Part shown: positions 21,892-30,284 of the stretch, one piece after another | How positions within the stretch are numbered: the first letter of the stretch is position 1 | Layout of the letters: every line of letters begins with the position of its first letter | Assembly: GCA_900551995.1 (NCBI GenBank) | Contig: URXW01000022.1 | Location: 1-30,438 of the forward strand | Reading direction: 5' to 3' | DNA: 30,438 bases | Source of the DNA: an uncultured Eubacteriales bacterium | GTDB taxonomy: Bacteria > Bacillota > Clostridia > Oscillospirales > Oscillospiraceae | Translations under genes and position numbers: made by a program | The notes under the pieces: model-generated | Database searches by the model: none | What the model was told of the DNA's origin: nothing | The model's input: the letters and a program-made list of their open reading frames with translations, nothing else

Positions 21892-22336
21892 TTTCGTCCT
21901 CCGCCTTCTTCTCCACCGCGTTTTTCAGTCTGCCCAGCAGCTTTTGCAGGAACGCAGGCACCGGCCCGCCGATGGCGGCCACATTCTCCAGAATGGAGAG
22001 CAGCTCGTTGATAATGAGCCACACGATCACTATTGCCGCCACCAAAAACTGGAACGTCACCTCCACGCCGGTCTGCGCCAGACCGTAGCGCACCAGCCAG
22101 TCCACCACGCCTGCCACGCCCACCAGTGCCAGATAGCCCAGCTTTTTCAGAATACCGCGCAGCCCGATCTTGGAGCACAGCGTCCCGGTGCTCCATGCCT
22201 TTGCCATGCCGCTCACGTAGTCCGCCACCATCACCAGCAGCAGCACCGCCAGCGGCACCACCAGCTTTGCCCCATAGCTGCACAGTGCGCCCCCTGCCGC
22301 CGCCAGAATAGCGATCACAGAATTTTCGTTTTTCAT
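21878..22336 (-). CDS. Phage holin, toxin-secretion/lysis holin family
   Basis: 152 residues with three to four membrane segments: IAILAAAGGALCSYGA, LVVPLAVLLLVMVADYVSGM, LGYLALVGVAGVVDWLVRYG and FQFLVAAIVIVWLIINELLS. The VADYVSGMAKAW motif and the C-terminal ELLSILENVAAIGGPVPAFL are typical of the holin_4/TcdE-like group. It forms membrane pores that release the endolysin encoded next. ATG at 22336 follows GGGAGG. Standing alone between murA and hppA, it is either a prophage remnant or a domesticated secretion/lysis pair. Confidence 0.9.
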   Translation of the reverse strand: MKNENSVIAILAAAGGALCSYGAKLVVPLAVLLLVMVADYVSGMAKAWSTGTLCSKIGLRGILKKLGYLALVGVAGVVDWLVRYGLAQTGVEVTFQFLVAAIVIVWLIINELLSILENVAAIGGPVPAFLQKLLGRLKNAVEKKAEDENADH

Positions 22337-22838
22337 CCTTTGTATCCTCCCTTATTTTTTCCCGGTGCTCCATACCATCGTATGCCGCACTCTGCCCGCA
22401 GGTGTTTTTTGCGGTTTTGTTGCCCGGAAACGTGCAACAACGGCGAAATTTCCCCGTAAAACTTCTGCGCGGTGGGCGCGTCCTGCCACGAAACTTGTTG
22501 CGAAAACCATTTGTGCAAAACAGCAAATGTTCCCAGCGGCACGGTTCAGGAGCGGCGGAGACTGCCGCGGAAAAGTGCAAAAAAAGATTTTCCGCGTTTT
22601 TCGCGGATATTTTTTCATTTTTGCGTCGAAAAGTGCTGCAAAAAAATTTTATTTGTGGGAAAATCCACAATTACGGCGAGAAAAAATACATACAGAACGT
22701 ATGGTACGACCTTTTGGCCCGGAGAAAAACCGCCGAAAAATGACAGAAAATCCATTCGTTCCTGTATAAAAAGTTGTGGTGATTTTGACGGACAGTTCCC
22801 AACATATTTTCAGCACGTCCAAAAAAAAGTTTGAAAAT
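22337..22838. other. Gene-free AT-richer stretch between holin and hppA
   Basis: About 500 bp without a believable gene. It holds several stem-loops: TTGTTGC/GCAACAA (about 22412-22440), the chain CGCGGAAAA / TTTTCCGCG / CGCGGA followed by T6 (about 22566-22613), and TTGTGG/CCACAA (about 22653-22670). TTTGACGGA occurs twice, at about 22786 and within the hppA promoter. Small ORFs here have no ribosome binding sites. Confidence 0.4.
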
Positions 22839-22867
22839 TTGACGGATGGATTTTCCTTTTTTATAAT
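22839..22867 (+). promoter_or_regulatory. hppA promoter
   Basis: TTGACG (22839-22844), 17 bp, perfect TATAAT (22862-22867). The leader carries a CCCGGCG/CGCCGGG hairpin (about 22892-22910) immediately before the ribosome binding site. Confidence 0.8.
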
Positions 22868-22929
22868 GTTCTGCGGAACAAATAGCAAATTCCCGGCGCG
22901 GAACGCCGGGGGGAAAGAGGAATTCACAA

Positions 22930-25023
22930 ATGCACATGGAAAAGTATCTCGTTTTGGCGACCTTTATCGGGTCCGTCATCGCACTTTTGTTTGCCCTGTT
23001 CACAGGCAAAAAGGTGCTGCGCTTTGAGGAGGGCACCCCTCTGATGAGCAAGATCTCCCGCTCCATCCGTGAGGGAGCAAACGCCTACCTGCGGCGGCAG
23101 TACACCGTCGTCGGTATCTTCTTCGCCTGCATGATCGTGGTGCTGTGCATCATGGCTGCCTGCCATCTGCTGACCTGGTTCGTGCCCTTCGCCTTCCTGA
23201 CCGGCGGCTTCTTCTCCGGTCTCAGCGGCTTCGTGGGGATGCGGATCGCCACCAAGTCCAACTGCCGCACCGCCAACGCCTGCCGCGAGGGACTGAACAA
23301 GGGTCTGCGGGTGGCGTTCTCCGCCGGCTCCGTCATGGGCTTCACCGTGGTGGGTCTCGGTCTGCTGGATATCTCCGTCTGGTTCATGCTGCTGCGCTTC
23401 GTGTTCCATCTGGAGGCGGCGGACATCACCAGTGCCATGCTGACCTTCGGCATGGGTGCCAGCTCCATGGCTCTGTTCGCCCGTGTGGGCGGCGGTATCT
23501 TCACCAAGGCCGCCGACGTGGGTGCCGACCTGGTGGGTAAGGTGGAAGCCGGTATCCCCGAGGATGACCCCCGCAACCCCGCCGTTATCGCCGACAACGT
23601 GGGCGACAACGTGGGCGATGTGGCCGGTATGGGTGCCGACCTGTACGAGTCCTATGTGGGCTCCATCATCTCCGCCTCCGCTCTGGGCGTTGCCGCCTTC
23701 TCCGATCAGGCATTCAAGGCCATGGCGATCCCCATGGTCATGGCGGCGGTGGGCATCATCTGCTCCATCATCGGCTCCTTCTTCGTCAAGACCAAGGAGG
23801 ACGCCGACCAGCGCACGCTGCTGAAGGCTCTGTCCCGCGGCACCAACCTCGCCGCCGTGCTTATCGCCATCATCTCCTTCTTCCTCGTCTGGAAGCTGCT
23901 GGGTATCGAGCACTGGGGTCTGTACGTGGCGATCCTGTCCGGTCTGGTAGCCGGCGTGCTCATCGGTAAGGCCACCGAGTATTACACCTCCGACACCTTT
24001 AAGCCCACCCAGGAGCTGAGCAGCAAGAGCCAGACCGGTGCCGCCACCATCATCATCGGCGGTCTGGGTCTGGGTATGCTGTCCACCGCGGTGCCCATCA
24101 TCATCGTGGCGGTCTGCATCCTGCTGGCGTTCTTCCTGTCCGGCGGCGCAGCCAGTGCCGGTATGGGTCTGTACGGTATCGCTCTGGCTGCCGTGGGTAT
24201 GCTGTCCACGCTGGGTATCACGCTGGCAACTGACGCCTACGGCCCTGTGGCGGACAACGCCGGCGGTATCGCCGAGATGGCCGGTCTGGAGCCGGAGGTT
24301 CGCAAGCGCACAGACGCGCTGGACTCTCTGGGCAACACCACCGCTGCCACCGGCAAGGGCTTCGCTATCGGCTCTGCCGCTCTGACCGCTCTGGCTCTCA
24401 TGGCCTCCTACATCGAGAAGGTCAAGGAAGTGGGCGCGGACGTTACCTTCGAGGATTTCTCCCTGATGAACCCCGTGGTGCTGGTGGGTCTGTTCATCGG
24501 CGCATGCCTGCCCTTCGTATTCGCCGCGCTAACCATGAACTCCGTGGGCCGCGCCGCGCAGAGCGTCGTGCTGGAGGTGCGCCGCCAGTTCAAGGAGATC
24601 ACCGGTCTGATGGAGGGCAAGGCGGATCCCGACTACGCGCGCTGCGTGGATCTGTGCACCAAGGCGAGCCTGAAGGAAATGGTGCTGCCCACCGTGATCG
24701 CCGTGGTCACGCCTATCGTCGTGGGTATGGTGCTGGGCTTCAAGGGTGTGGTCGGTCTGCTGGCCGGTGCCACCGTTACCGGCTTCCTCATGGCGATCTA
24801 CATGGCTAACTCCGGCGGCGCATGGGACAACGCCAAGAAGTACATCGAGGCGGGCAACTTCGGCGGCAAGGGCAGCGAGTGCCACAAGGCCGGCGTCGTG
24901 GGCGACACCGTAGGCGACCCCTTCAAGGACACCTCCGGTCCCGCCATCAACATCCTCATCAAGCTGCTGAGCATGGTGTCCATCGTGTTCGCAGGTCTGA
25001 TCGTGAATTACTCCCTCCTGTAA
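22930..25023 (+). CDS. hppA: Membrane-bound ion-pumping pyrophosphatase, potassium-dependent type
   Basis: 697 residues, about 16 membrane helices expected. It hydrolyses pyrophosphate and pumps H+ and/or Na+ out of the cell, saving energy in anaerobes. Signatures: REGANAYLRRQYTVV near residue 50, the substrate site DVGADLVGKVEAGIPEDDPR and IADNVGDNVGDVAGMGADLY, ATDAYGPVADNAGGIAEMAG, and the C-terminal GDTVGDPFKDTSGPAINILI. GNTTAATGKG has Ala at 472, where potassium-independent enzymes carry Lys, so it should need K+. Whether Na+ or H+ is pumped cannot be read with certainty. ATG at 22930 is 9 bp after AGAGG. Confidence 0.96.
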   Translation: MHMEKYLVLATFIGSVIALLFALFTGKKVLRFEEGTPLMSKISRSIREGANAYLRRQYTVVGIFFACMIVVLCIMAACHLLTWFVPFAFLTGGFFSGLSGFVGMRIATKSNCRTANACREGLNKGLRVAFSAGSVMGFTVVGLGLLDISVWFMLLRFVFHLEAADITSAMLTFGMGASSMALFARVGGGIFTKAADVGADLVGKVEAGIPEDDPRNPAVIADNVGDNVGDVAGMGADLYESYVGSIISASALGVAAFSDQAFKAMAIPMVMAAVGIICSIIGSFFVKTKEDADQRTLLKALSRGTNLAAVLIAIISFFLVWKLLGIEHWGLYVAILSGLVAGVLIGKATEYYTSDTFKPTQELSSKSQTGAATIIIGGLGLGMLSTAVPIIIVAVCILLAFFLSGGAASAGMGLYGIALAAVGMLSTLGITLATDAYGPVADNAGGIAEMAGLEPEVRKRTDALDSLGNTTAATGKGFAIGSAALTALALMASYIEKVKEVGADVTFEDFSLMNPVVLVGLFIGACLPFVFAALTMNSVGRAAQSVVLEVRRQFKEITGLMEGKADPDYARCVDLCTKASLKEMVLPTVIAVVTPIVVGMVLGFKGVVGLLAGATVTGFLMAIYMANSGGAWDNAKKYIEAGNFGGKGSECHKAGVVGDTVGDPFKDTSGPAINILIKLLSMVSIVFAGLIVNYSLL

Positions 25024-25046
25024 GGAACGGGGAGAGAAATAGAGAC

Positions 25047-25080
25047 GGCACCCCCGGCATACGCCGGGGGTGCCTCGCGT
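25047..25080 (+). terminator. Terminator after hppA
   Basis: A 12-bp perfect stem GGCACCCCCGGC (25047-25058) / complement (25063-25074) with a 4-nt loop, then TCGCGTTT. A second stem-loop follows at 25093-25123 (AAAGGGACGCC / GGCGTCTCTTT). Confidence 0.75.
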
Positions 25081-25131
25081 TTGGAGATACGAAAAGGGAC
25101 GCCGTCCGGGGGGGCGTCTCTTTGGGGAGTG

Positions 25132-25168
25132 GGAAAAAGGCAACGGAGCAGGGCAAGCCCTGCTCCGT
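25132..25168 (-). terminator. Terminator downstream of the tRNA-Ser fragment
   Basis: ACGGAGCAGGGC (25143-25154) and its exact complement (25157-25168) with a 2-nt loop. On the minus strand it follows the tRNA 3' end by 3 bp and is followed by TGCC and five T. Confidence 0.75.
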
Positions 25169-25171
25169 CGC

Positions 25172-25231
25172 TGGCGCAGCGGGTGGGATTCGAACCCACG
25201 TGTGGTTGCCCACAAACTGATTTCGAGCCAT
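25172..25231 (-). tRNA. tRNA-Ser(CGA) 3' fragment; attachment site of the mobile region
   Basis: Reading on the minus strand from the anticodon loop CTCGAAA (25227-25221, anticodon CGA), there are a serine-type long variable arm TGTGGG-CAA-CCACA, T arm GTGGG-TTCGAAT-CCCAC (25199-25183), acceptor strand CCGCTGC, discriminator G (typical of tRNA-Ser) and encoded CCA (25174-25172). The 5' half is missing: no D arm and no GCAGCGG acceptor strand precede it, and the anticodon stem has a mismatch. This is what remains when an element integrates within a tRNA gene; the complete gene should be rebuilt at the other end of the element, beyond the window. Confidence 0.8.
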
Positions 25232-25369
25232 TTGGAGAGGAAATCCAATGAAAATTGATGTGTTCCTCTCGTGACCCTTAAAACCGCAATCCACTCGCAC
25301 TCACTACTCTGCACAAAGCATAGAAAATGCGTAGATAGAGTCAAGTCTGCTGGACACAGCATAGTCTAA

Positions 25370-25966
25370 AAAGCACCAAATATCAAGGATTTCCGAGGAC
25401 GGAAATCCAAACGCTCCACACGATTTCGAATCGATGAGGTTCTTAGCGTTACGCTTGACAGTTATGATGCCATAGAACAGCTTGTACAGCCAACAAGGTC
25501 AAAGGGACGAGCTAATGCCAGAAATGGAGAAAATAAACTCAGGCTTGTTGCCCTCCCCAAGAAAACCTGCGAGGTTATAGACAAGTACATCCAGACTGAA
25601 AGGGCGGATGCCGAGAGTGAGAGCGGCAAACTCAGTCAGTATTTATTTATAAATCTGAACTCCGGAAAAAGACAAGGCCTGCCTATGTCTTATCATAATT
25701 ACCTAAAGATATTAAAGCGGTGTGCCACTCGTGCCGGGCTCGATGCGGCGAAAATACGAACCCACAATGGGCGCAGCACAAAAGTTATGGAATTTCTTGA
25801 ACATCAGTCCCTCCATCCAGAAGACAATATTACCGATGGCATTATCATGGAAAGCCTCGGCTGGAGGAGCTTTTCATCTATCGATCATTACAGGAATCAT
25901 AATAATCCCATCATAGCAAAGTCAGTCATGGAAAAGCTGCATAGGGGTGGTGAGGAAAATGAGTAA
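25370..25966 (+). pseudogene. 5'-truncated tyrosine recombinase (TnpA-like)
   Basis: About 198 codons are open but no start codon with a ribosome binding site is present before the internal ATG at 25685. What remains is the catalytic half: FRIDEVLSVTLDSYD (first Arg region), LVALPKKTCEVIDKYIQTER, the H-x-x-R region RTHNGRSTKVMEFL, LGWRSFSSIDHYRNH with the probable nucleophilic Tyr, and a short tail. The N-terminal DNA-binding half is gone; the break is just before the first-Arg motif, near 25415, beside a GGATTTCC/GGAAATCC inverted repeat. It overlaps the next recombinase gene by 8 bp, as an intact tnpA would. The sequence is much less GC-rich than the host genes. Confidence 0.75.
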
Positions 25967-27776
25967 AGCAAAGCCGCTCACTGCTGAACAATGCGAAGCC
26001 GCAAGAGAGGCCATGCTTACGGGACACAGTTTGTCAAAAATATCCAGATGTGCAGGGGTTGTTGCTACGATAGAGTATATGCTTAAAGACATACGCTTAC
26101 TGGAAACATATTTGCAGAGGATGGCCTCTGCCATTACCCAGAAGCGAGAACAGATATCCCATAGTGCATTGTTGCTTTCAATGTTCCATTACGAAATGTC
26201 TTCTCTGTCGCTATATGATCCAGCATTCAAGGAAATGCTTCTTAAGGCTGTGGAGCAGGAACGTATTATCCAACGGAAACTTTTCGTTGCAGGTAATTCT
26301 ACAGAAGTGACACCTTACCGTGATGTTTGGAAGTTATATGAGCCGTATGGGAATGTATTACGGCTCAAACGGCTTGATTTCACAGCCATCAAACGGCCTT
26401 CTCTGCGGTCTGAGGTGAAATATTATTTCTGTTATCTATTTGAACAAAGAGGGAAAGTTTATGTGCCTCTTTTTGATGCGTGTAAGCTGGCAATCAACAC
26501 ACTTGCAGATATTGCGCCGGAGGTCATATATTTTGCGGATATAACGGAAGGTCACATCAGGACACTGGTTTTAGCCCTTGAAGCAATGCGGAAAAATGAT
26601 GGAGAACCATTGTCTCAATATTACATTGCAAAATCCGTAAACGGTCTAAAACGGATCATGTGTTACCTCATGAGCACTGAACGGGACACACAAATTAGAG
26701 CGCCAAGGCCGCGCACCAATCCGTTTGATATTGTTACATTTCACAATCTTCGCCAGTTTAACACACCTACCGAAATCATTCCGGAAGAAGTGGTGGAGCA
26801 ATTGGACTTGCATCGAGAAGAAATGCCCTGTCAATACAGGCTGCTATACGATTTATTCATGAATACAGGACTGAGATTGAAAGAAGTGTACCTTCTTGAA
26901 GAAGACTGCATTGAAGAATCTCGATACCCTAATGTCTGCCAACTGAAATATATTCCGCATAAAACACTAAGTGCAAGACATCGACGCGGAGCTGGGGACT
27001 ACCACAGGATCATGATACCCAAAGATATAGCTGGAAGGCTTTCCCAACATATCATTGAGGATGCTGAGGAAAGAAAAATAGCGGGGACATCGTATATTTT
27101 CCGAAGCAGAAGGTATGGGTATGAGAGAGCAGTTATTGACTCTCAACCATTTGTCAAATGCATCCGTGGGATTATCAGAAAGTATGATATATGCGACGAA
27201 AATGGAGAACTCTGGCACTTCACCATTAAACAATTCCGTAAAACCCTGGCTGTTAGGTTAATTGAAAACGGAGCGACTACTGTTGAATTAGCTTATTGGC
27301 TGGGGCACTTATGCAGCGACACGGCGGCGAAATATTATGCTGAAGTTCGTAAGAAAAAACTGGCGGAGCTAAATACTGAATTTTTCAGAAGCAAGTTTGA
27401 GTTAATCATGACCGGCGAACAGCTTGAAAATTATACGCAAGAAGAACGTAGGCTCCTGTACACGGATTTTTGCCTTGGTCAACGACGTGTGGAACTTGGA
27501 TTTTGTGTTCGGAAGGTGGCAGATGGGCCGTGCGCGGACCGATGCAGCCTTTATAATTGTGTGAATTGCCGCAACTTATGCACTGGAAAACAGTATCTTC
27601 CATATTGGAAAGGTCTTCTACAGGAACAGGAGAAACTTTTAGACCGGCTGGCAGAGGTATATAAGTCGGAGAGCATTACGGATTATTCAGAATACCTGGA
27701 GTACAAACAAGAACACCGCCTGTTGGAGTCCTACCAAAGCGTCGTAAATATGATTGAGAAAGAAGGTTGTATATGA
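25959..27776 (+). CDS. Large tyrosine recombinase, TnpB-like (Tn554 type)
   Basis: 605 residues from the ATG at 25959, preceded by AGGGGTGG at 8 bp. The catalytic domain is in the second half: FMNTGLRLKEVYLLEEDC (first Arg), FTIKQFRKTLAVRLIENG (second Arg; Lys stands where the usual His of HxxR is), AYWLGHLCSDTAAKYYAEV (His and Tyr). After it comes a cysteine-rich segment, GFCVRKVADGPCADRCSLYN and CVNCRNLC, as found in large Tn554-like recombinases. It acts in strand exchange together with its partners. The stop overlaps the start of the next gene (ATGA). The Lys for His change may be a family feature or a sign of a structural rather than catalytic role. Confidence 0.82.
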   Translation: MSKAKPLTAEQCEAAREAMLTGHSLSKISRCAGVVATIEYMLKDIRLLETYLQRMASAITQKREQISHSALLLSMFHYEMSSLSLYDPAFKEMLLKAVEQERIIQRKLFVAGNSTEVTPYRDVWKLYEPYGNVLRLKRLDFTAIKRPSLRSEVKYYFCYLFEQRGKVYVPLFDACKLAINTLADIAPEVIYFADITEGHIRTLVLALEAMRKNDGEPLSQYYIAKSVNGLKRIMCYLMSTERDTQIRAPRPRTNPFDIVTFHNLRQFNTPTEIIPEEVVEQLDLHREEMPCQYRLLYDLFMNTGLRLKEVYLLEEDCIEESRYPNVCQLKYIPHKTLSARHRRGAGDYHRIMIPKDIAGRLSQHIIEDAEERKIAGTSYIFRSRRYGYERAVIDSQPFVKCIRGIIRKYDICDENGELWHFTIKQFRKTLAVRLIENGATTVELAYWLGHLCSDTAAKYYAEVRKKKLAELNTEFFRSKFELIMTGEQLENYTQEERRLLYTDFCLGQRRVELGFCVRKVADGPCADRCSLYNCVNCRNLCTGKQYLPYWKGLLQEQEKLLDRLAEVYKSESITDYSEYLEYKQEHRLLESYQSVVNMIEKEGCI

Positions 27777-29317
27777 GCAGTGCTGTCATTGCTGAAAACT
27801 ATAGTGCAGCAAAGTTAAAAGAATATATCTGCTTTGTCGAACAACTTGGCTCCAATATACACTTTCACGAAAACAAGTGGGTGTGCAGTAATTTGCGCCG
27901 CAGTCCAGCAGAAAGAAGTTGTATGTTCACATTGTACTTTGACAGGATTCCGGCACTACACAGAGAAACAGTAAAGAGCTTTGCCGCCATCAGCCTTATA
28001 CGAGGGAAAAAGATATCTACCGTCAAGTCGTATGTGATGGATCTCATCCGATTTTTTGATTTCTGGTCACTTGATAAAGGCACCTTGCCGTTGAGCGGTT
28101 GCGATGAATTTGCCGTGGCCGACTTCTATCATTACCTTGAGAAAACGGAGTTTGCAGAAGCGACCCGCATTGGGATCTGGTCATCATTGAGCATATTTTT
28201 TGAAACGATGAATGATATTGATGGTGCAAGGAGTAAGAATCCATTTTCTGTATCCCCTTATCGCCACCAACGCAGGTACGATGCAAAGTATATTCCAGAA
28301 TCAATTGCGATTCAATTAGATACTGCATTTAAGAACGATGAGATCGCGCTCTATCTTCGGTGCGTCTATTGGTTGCTAAGGCTAATACCTTCGCGTATCG
28401 GAGAAATCCTTGGCATGAAGATAGATTGTCTAAAAAGGTTTAACGGACAGTATGTTTTGTTTATTCCCACATGGAAGCAGAATGGGGGTTGGCAGCAACC
28501 AGCCATACGAAGTATTCACCTGGAGGACAAAGGAATTGCTGGATACCTTATAGGACTAATAAAAGAGCAGCAGGAAACGGCGCGTCAGATCCAGGAGTTT
28601 CTGCCAGAAGATAAAAAAGGAATGCTGTTTTCATACCGACAGAGTTATTGCCGTAAAGGAAAACCCACATATTCTACCAAGCTCTGCTTTGTGGCATCAA
28701 TATTTACTGTCAACGACCATTTTCGAAAGATATGCCGTCGTTACAACATTTCGGATGAAACGGGAAATGTCTATGTGGTGACAACGCACCAGTTTCGCCA
28801 TAACGGCATCACAGATCGTTTGGCAGCCGGTTTCACCGCTGCCCAGATAGCTGAGATGACAGGCCATCACGGAGATGCCATGATCTTTAACGCCTATGCG
28901 CATTTGAATCTTATGCCAGAAACGATCCGTGAAAAGCAGAATTATGTATTAGCTGAACGGCAAGAATCGGATAAACGGTATGTGCTATTTGGCGGACGAA
29001 TCCTTAATATGGATGAGCAAGTGGAACAGCGGCTGATGAAAAACCTCAGAGCCCATCGCGTCCGTGGGGGTATATGCAGCGATATTACAACTTGCAAAAG
29101 TGATATGTGGAATTGCCTTGAATGTAAGGCATTTGTGGCCGATACAGAACAAACAGAATACTATCGCGAACAGATATCTCTTTGGCGTGAAAAACAAGTA
29201 CGTTTTTCGGCATTTCCAATCATTTGTGAAAATGCGAAAAGAAATGCGGGCCTGTTTGAATCCATACTAAAATCAATTGAAACGGATGTGCAGAGAAATG
29301 AAGCGAACAATACCTAA
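27773..29317 (+). CDS. Tyrosine recombinase, third of the trio
   Basis: 514 residues from the ATG at 27773, with AGAAGG before it. A SAM-like N-terminal DNA-binding region is visible around SLIRGKKISTVKSYVMDLIR. The catalytic domain has LIPSRIGEILGMKIDCL (first Arg), VTTHQFRHNGITDRLAAG (HxxR) and EMTGHHGDAMIFNAYAHL (His, Tyr), so all key residues are present. The C-terminus again has cysteines (GICSDITTCKSD, WNCLECKAF). Three recombinases in one overlapping run recall both Tn554-like elements and recombinase-in-trio modules. It overlaps the small downstream gene by 20 bp. Confidence 0.85.
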   Translation: MSSAVIAENYSAAKLKEYICFVEQLGSNIHFHENKWVCSNLRRSPAERSCMFTLYFDRIPALHRETVKSFAAISLIRGKKISTVKSYVMDLIRFFDFWSLDKGTLPLSGCDEFAVADFYHYLEKTEFAEATRIGIWSSLSIFFETMNDIDGARSKNPFSVSPYRHQRRYDAKYIPESIAIQLDTAFKNDEIALYLRCVYWLLRLIPSRIGEILGMKIDCLKRFNGQYVLFIPTWKQNGGWQQPAIRSIHLEDKGIAGYLIGLIKEQQETARQIQEFLPEDKKGMLFSYRQSYCRKGKPTYSTKLCFVASIFTVNDHFRKICRRYNISDETGNVYVVTTHQFRHNGITDRLAAGFTAAQIAEMTGHHGDAMIFNAYAHLNLMPETIREKQNYVLAERQESDKRYVLFGGRILNMDEQVEQRLMKNLRAHRVRGGICSDITTCKSDMWNCLECKAFVADTEQTEYYREQISLWREKQVRFSAFPIICENAKRNAGLFESILKSIETDVQRNEANNT

Positions 29318-29699
29318 ATCCCTCGTCCAGCGGCAGGAGAAAACTCGCAAGGACACCGTAGAAATGGTAACACAAGCAATTCTTGTCTTGGAGTCCCAAG
29401 GCTACAATATCAAAATCAAGGATCTGATAAGCGTAACCGGTCTGTCCCGTTCCGTTTTTGCCAAACCTCATATTCGCGAAGTGCTGGTAGAATACGGAAT
29501 CATTCAAACACAAACTCCTGAGAAAACCGCAGGTGCCGAAAGCACACGCAGGATGGATAGGTTGATTGCGGAAAAGAACGGTTATATCCAACGGCTTCTC
29601 CATGAAAACGAGCAGTTGCGTTACGAGGTCGAACTTCTGCGTGGAAAAGTACATATCCTCACGCACAAGGCTGCAGCGCAGGGCGAGGAACTTTTCTAA
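29298..29699 (+). CDS. Small coiled-coil recombination accessory protein, TnpC/DUF6262-like
   Basis: 133 residues starting MKRTIPKSLVQRQEKTRKDT. The first part has a helix-turn-helix look (IKIKDLISVTGLSRSVFAK); the second is a coiled coil rich in E, L, R (RRMDRLIAEKNGYIQRLLHE, NEQLRYEVELLRGKV). Size, composition and place after the large recombinases match TnpC of Tn554-type elements. The start choice is uncertain: ATG codons at 29286 and 29298 are both possible and neither has a strong ribosome binding site. Its function in TnpC-like proteins is to aid or orient transposition. Confidence 0.7.
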   Translation: MKRTIPKSLVQRQEKTRKDTVEMVTQAILVLESQGYNIKIKDLISVTGLSRSVFAKPHIREVLVEYGIIQTQTPEKTAGAESTRRMDRLIAEKNGYIQRLLHENEQLRYEVELLRGKVHILTHKAAAQGEELF

Positions 29700-29711
29700 A
29701 CAAATGTAATG

Positions 29712-29755
29712 ATAGCACGATGTGAACCGGAATGTTTTCATCGTGCTATTTATTA
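29712..29755 (+). terminator. Terminator after the recombinase operon
   Basis: ATAGCACGATG (29712-29722) pairs perfectly with CATCGTGCTAT (29739-29749), followed by TTATTAT. It closes the transposition module. Confidence 0.8.
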
Positions 29756-29807
29756 TATAAAAAATTTGTCCCACAAGCAAGGACACAACAGAAAGGAGAA
29801 TGTAATC

Positions 29808-30275
29808 GTGTCAACAGAAAAGATAAGAAAAACGGGCGGCAACAATGTGCCGCTGGTCGAGCAGGAGGCAGATGCCATCTGCATTGCAGGCAATACGGTC
29901 GACCGGCAGCCGCAGAACGGCGGCAACGGTCTTGGCTGTCAGGATGACTTGGCGTATACTTTGACTGCCACAGACCGCCACGCGGTCTACAGCCGCCAGC
30001 GTGTGGATGACTTTCGGCATAATGATGTGGCAAGTACCCAGAGTGCCCGTCAGTACAAGGACGCAACCGACCTGATTTGCCAACAGGCAGAAGCCTGTGC
30101 CCATCTTATCCGTCGTCTTACTCCGCTGGAGTGTGAAAGACTGCAGGGCTTCCCGGACGGCTGGACGGATATACCCGGTGCTTCGGACAGCGCCCGTTAT
30201 AAAGCGTTGGGCAACAGTGTGGCGATACCCTGCGTGGAGTTTATCATGTCGCGCATCGCTGCCGCACTTTTATGA
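29808..30275 (+). CDS. C-terminal fragment of a cytosine-5 DNA methyltransferase
   Basis: 155 residues from a GTG at 29808 with AAAGGAG at about 10 bp. Only the end of a phage-type m5C methyltransferase is present: NTVDRQPQNGGNGLGCQDDL, AYTLTATDRHAVYSRQRVDD, VASTQSARQYKDATDL and the motif IX-X region RRLTPLECERLQGFPDGWTD, YKALGNSVAIPCVEF. The SAM-binding motif I, the PCQ catalytic loop (motif IV) and ENV (motif VI) are missing, so it cannot methylate alone. The body is uninterrupted and has a good translation start, so it may be a recently captured remnant or one half of a split enzyme. The upstream frame runs through the terminator and is not coding. Confidence 0.75.
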   Translation: MSTEKIRKTGGNNVPLVEQEADAICIAGNTVDRQPQNGGNGLGCQDDLAYTLTATDRHAVYSRQRVDDFRHNDVASTQSARQYKDATDLICQQAEACAHLIRRLTPLECERLQGFPDGWTDIPGASDSARYKALGNSVAIPCVEFIMSRIAAALL

Positions 30276-30284
30276 AGCACAGCG

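Noticed and set aside
22333..22542. 69-codon minus-strand ORF before the holin
   Set aside because: No ribosome binding site, no recognisable features, and it runs through stem-loop sequence in a gene-free region.
25172..25300. Complete tRNA gene
   Set aside because: No D arm and no 5' acceptor strand complementary to CCGCTGC occur before the anticodon loop, so only the 3' part is present.
29709..29807. Upstream extension of the methyltransferase fragment
   Set aside because: This part of the frame is the terminator after the recombinase operon; the GTG at 29808 has the ribosome binding site.
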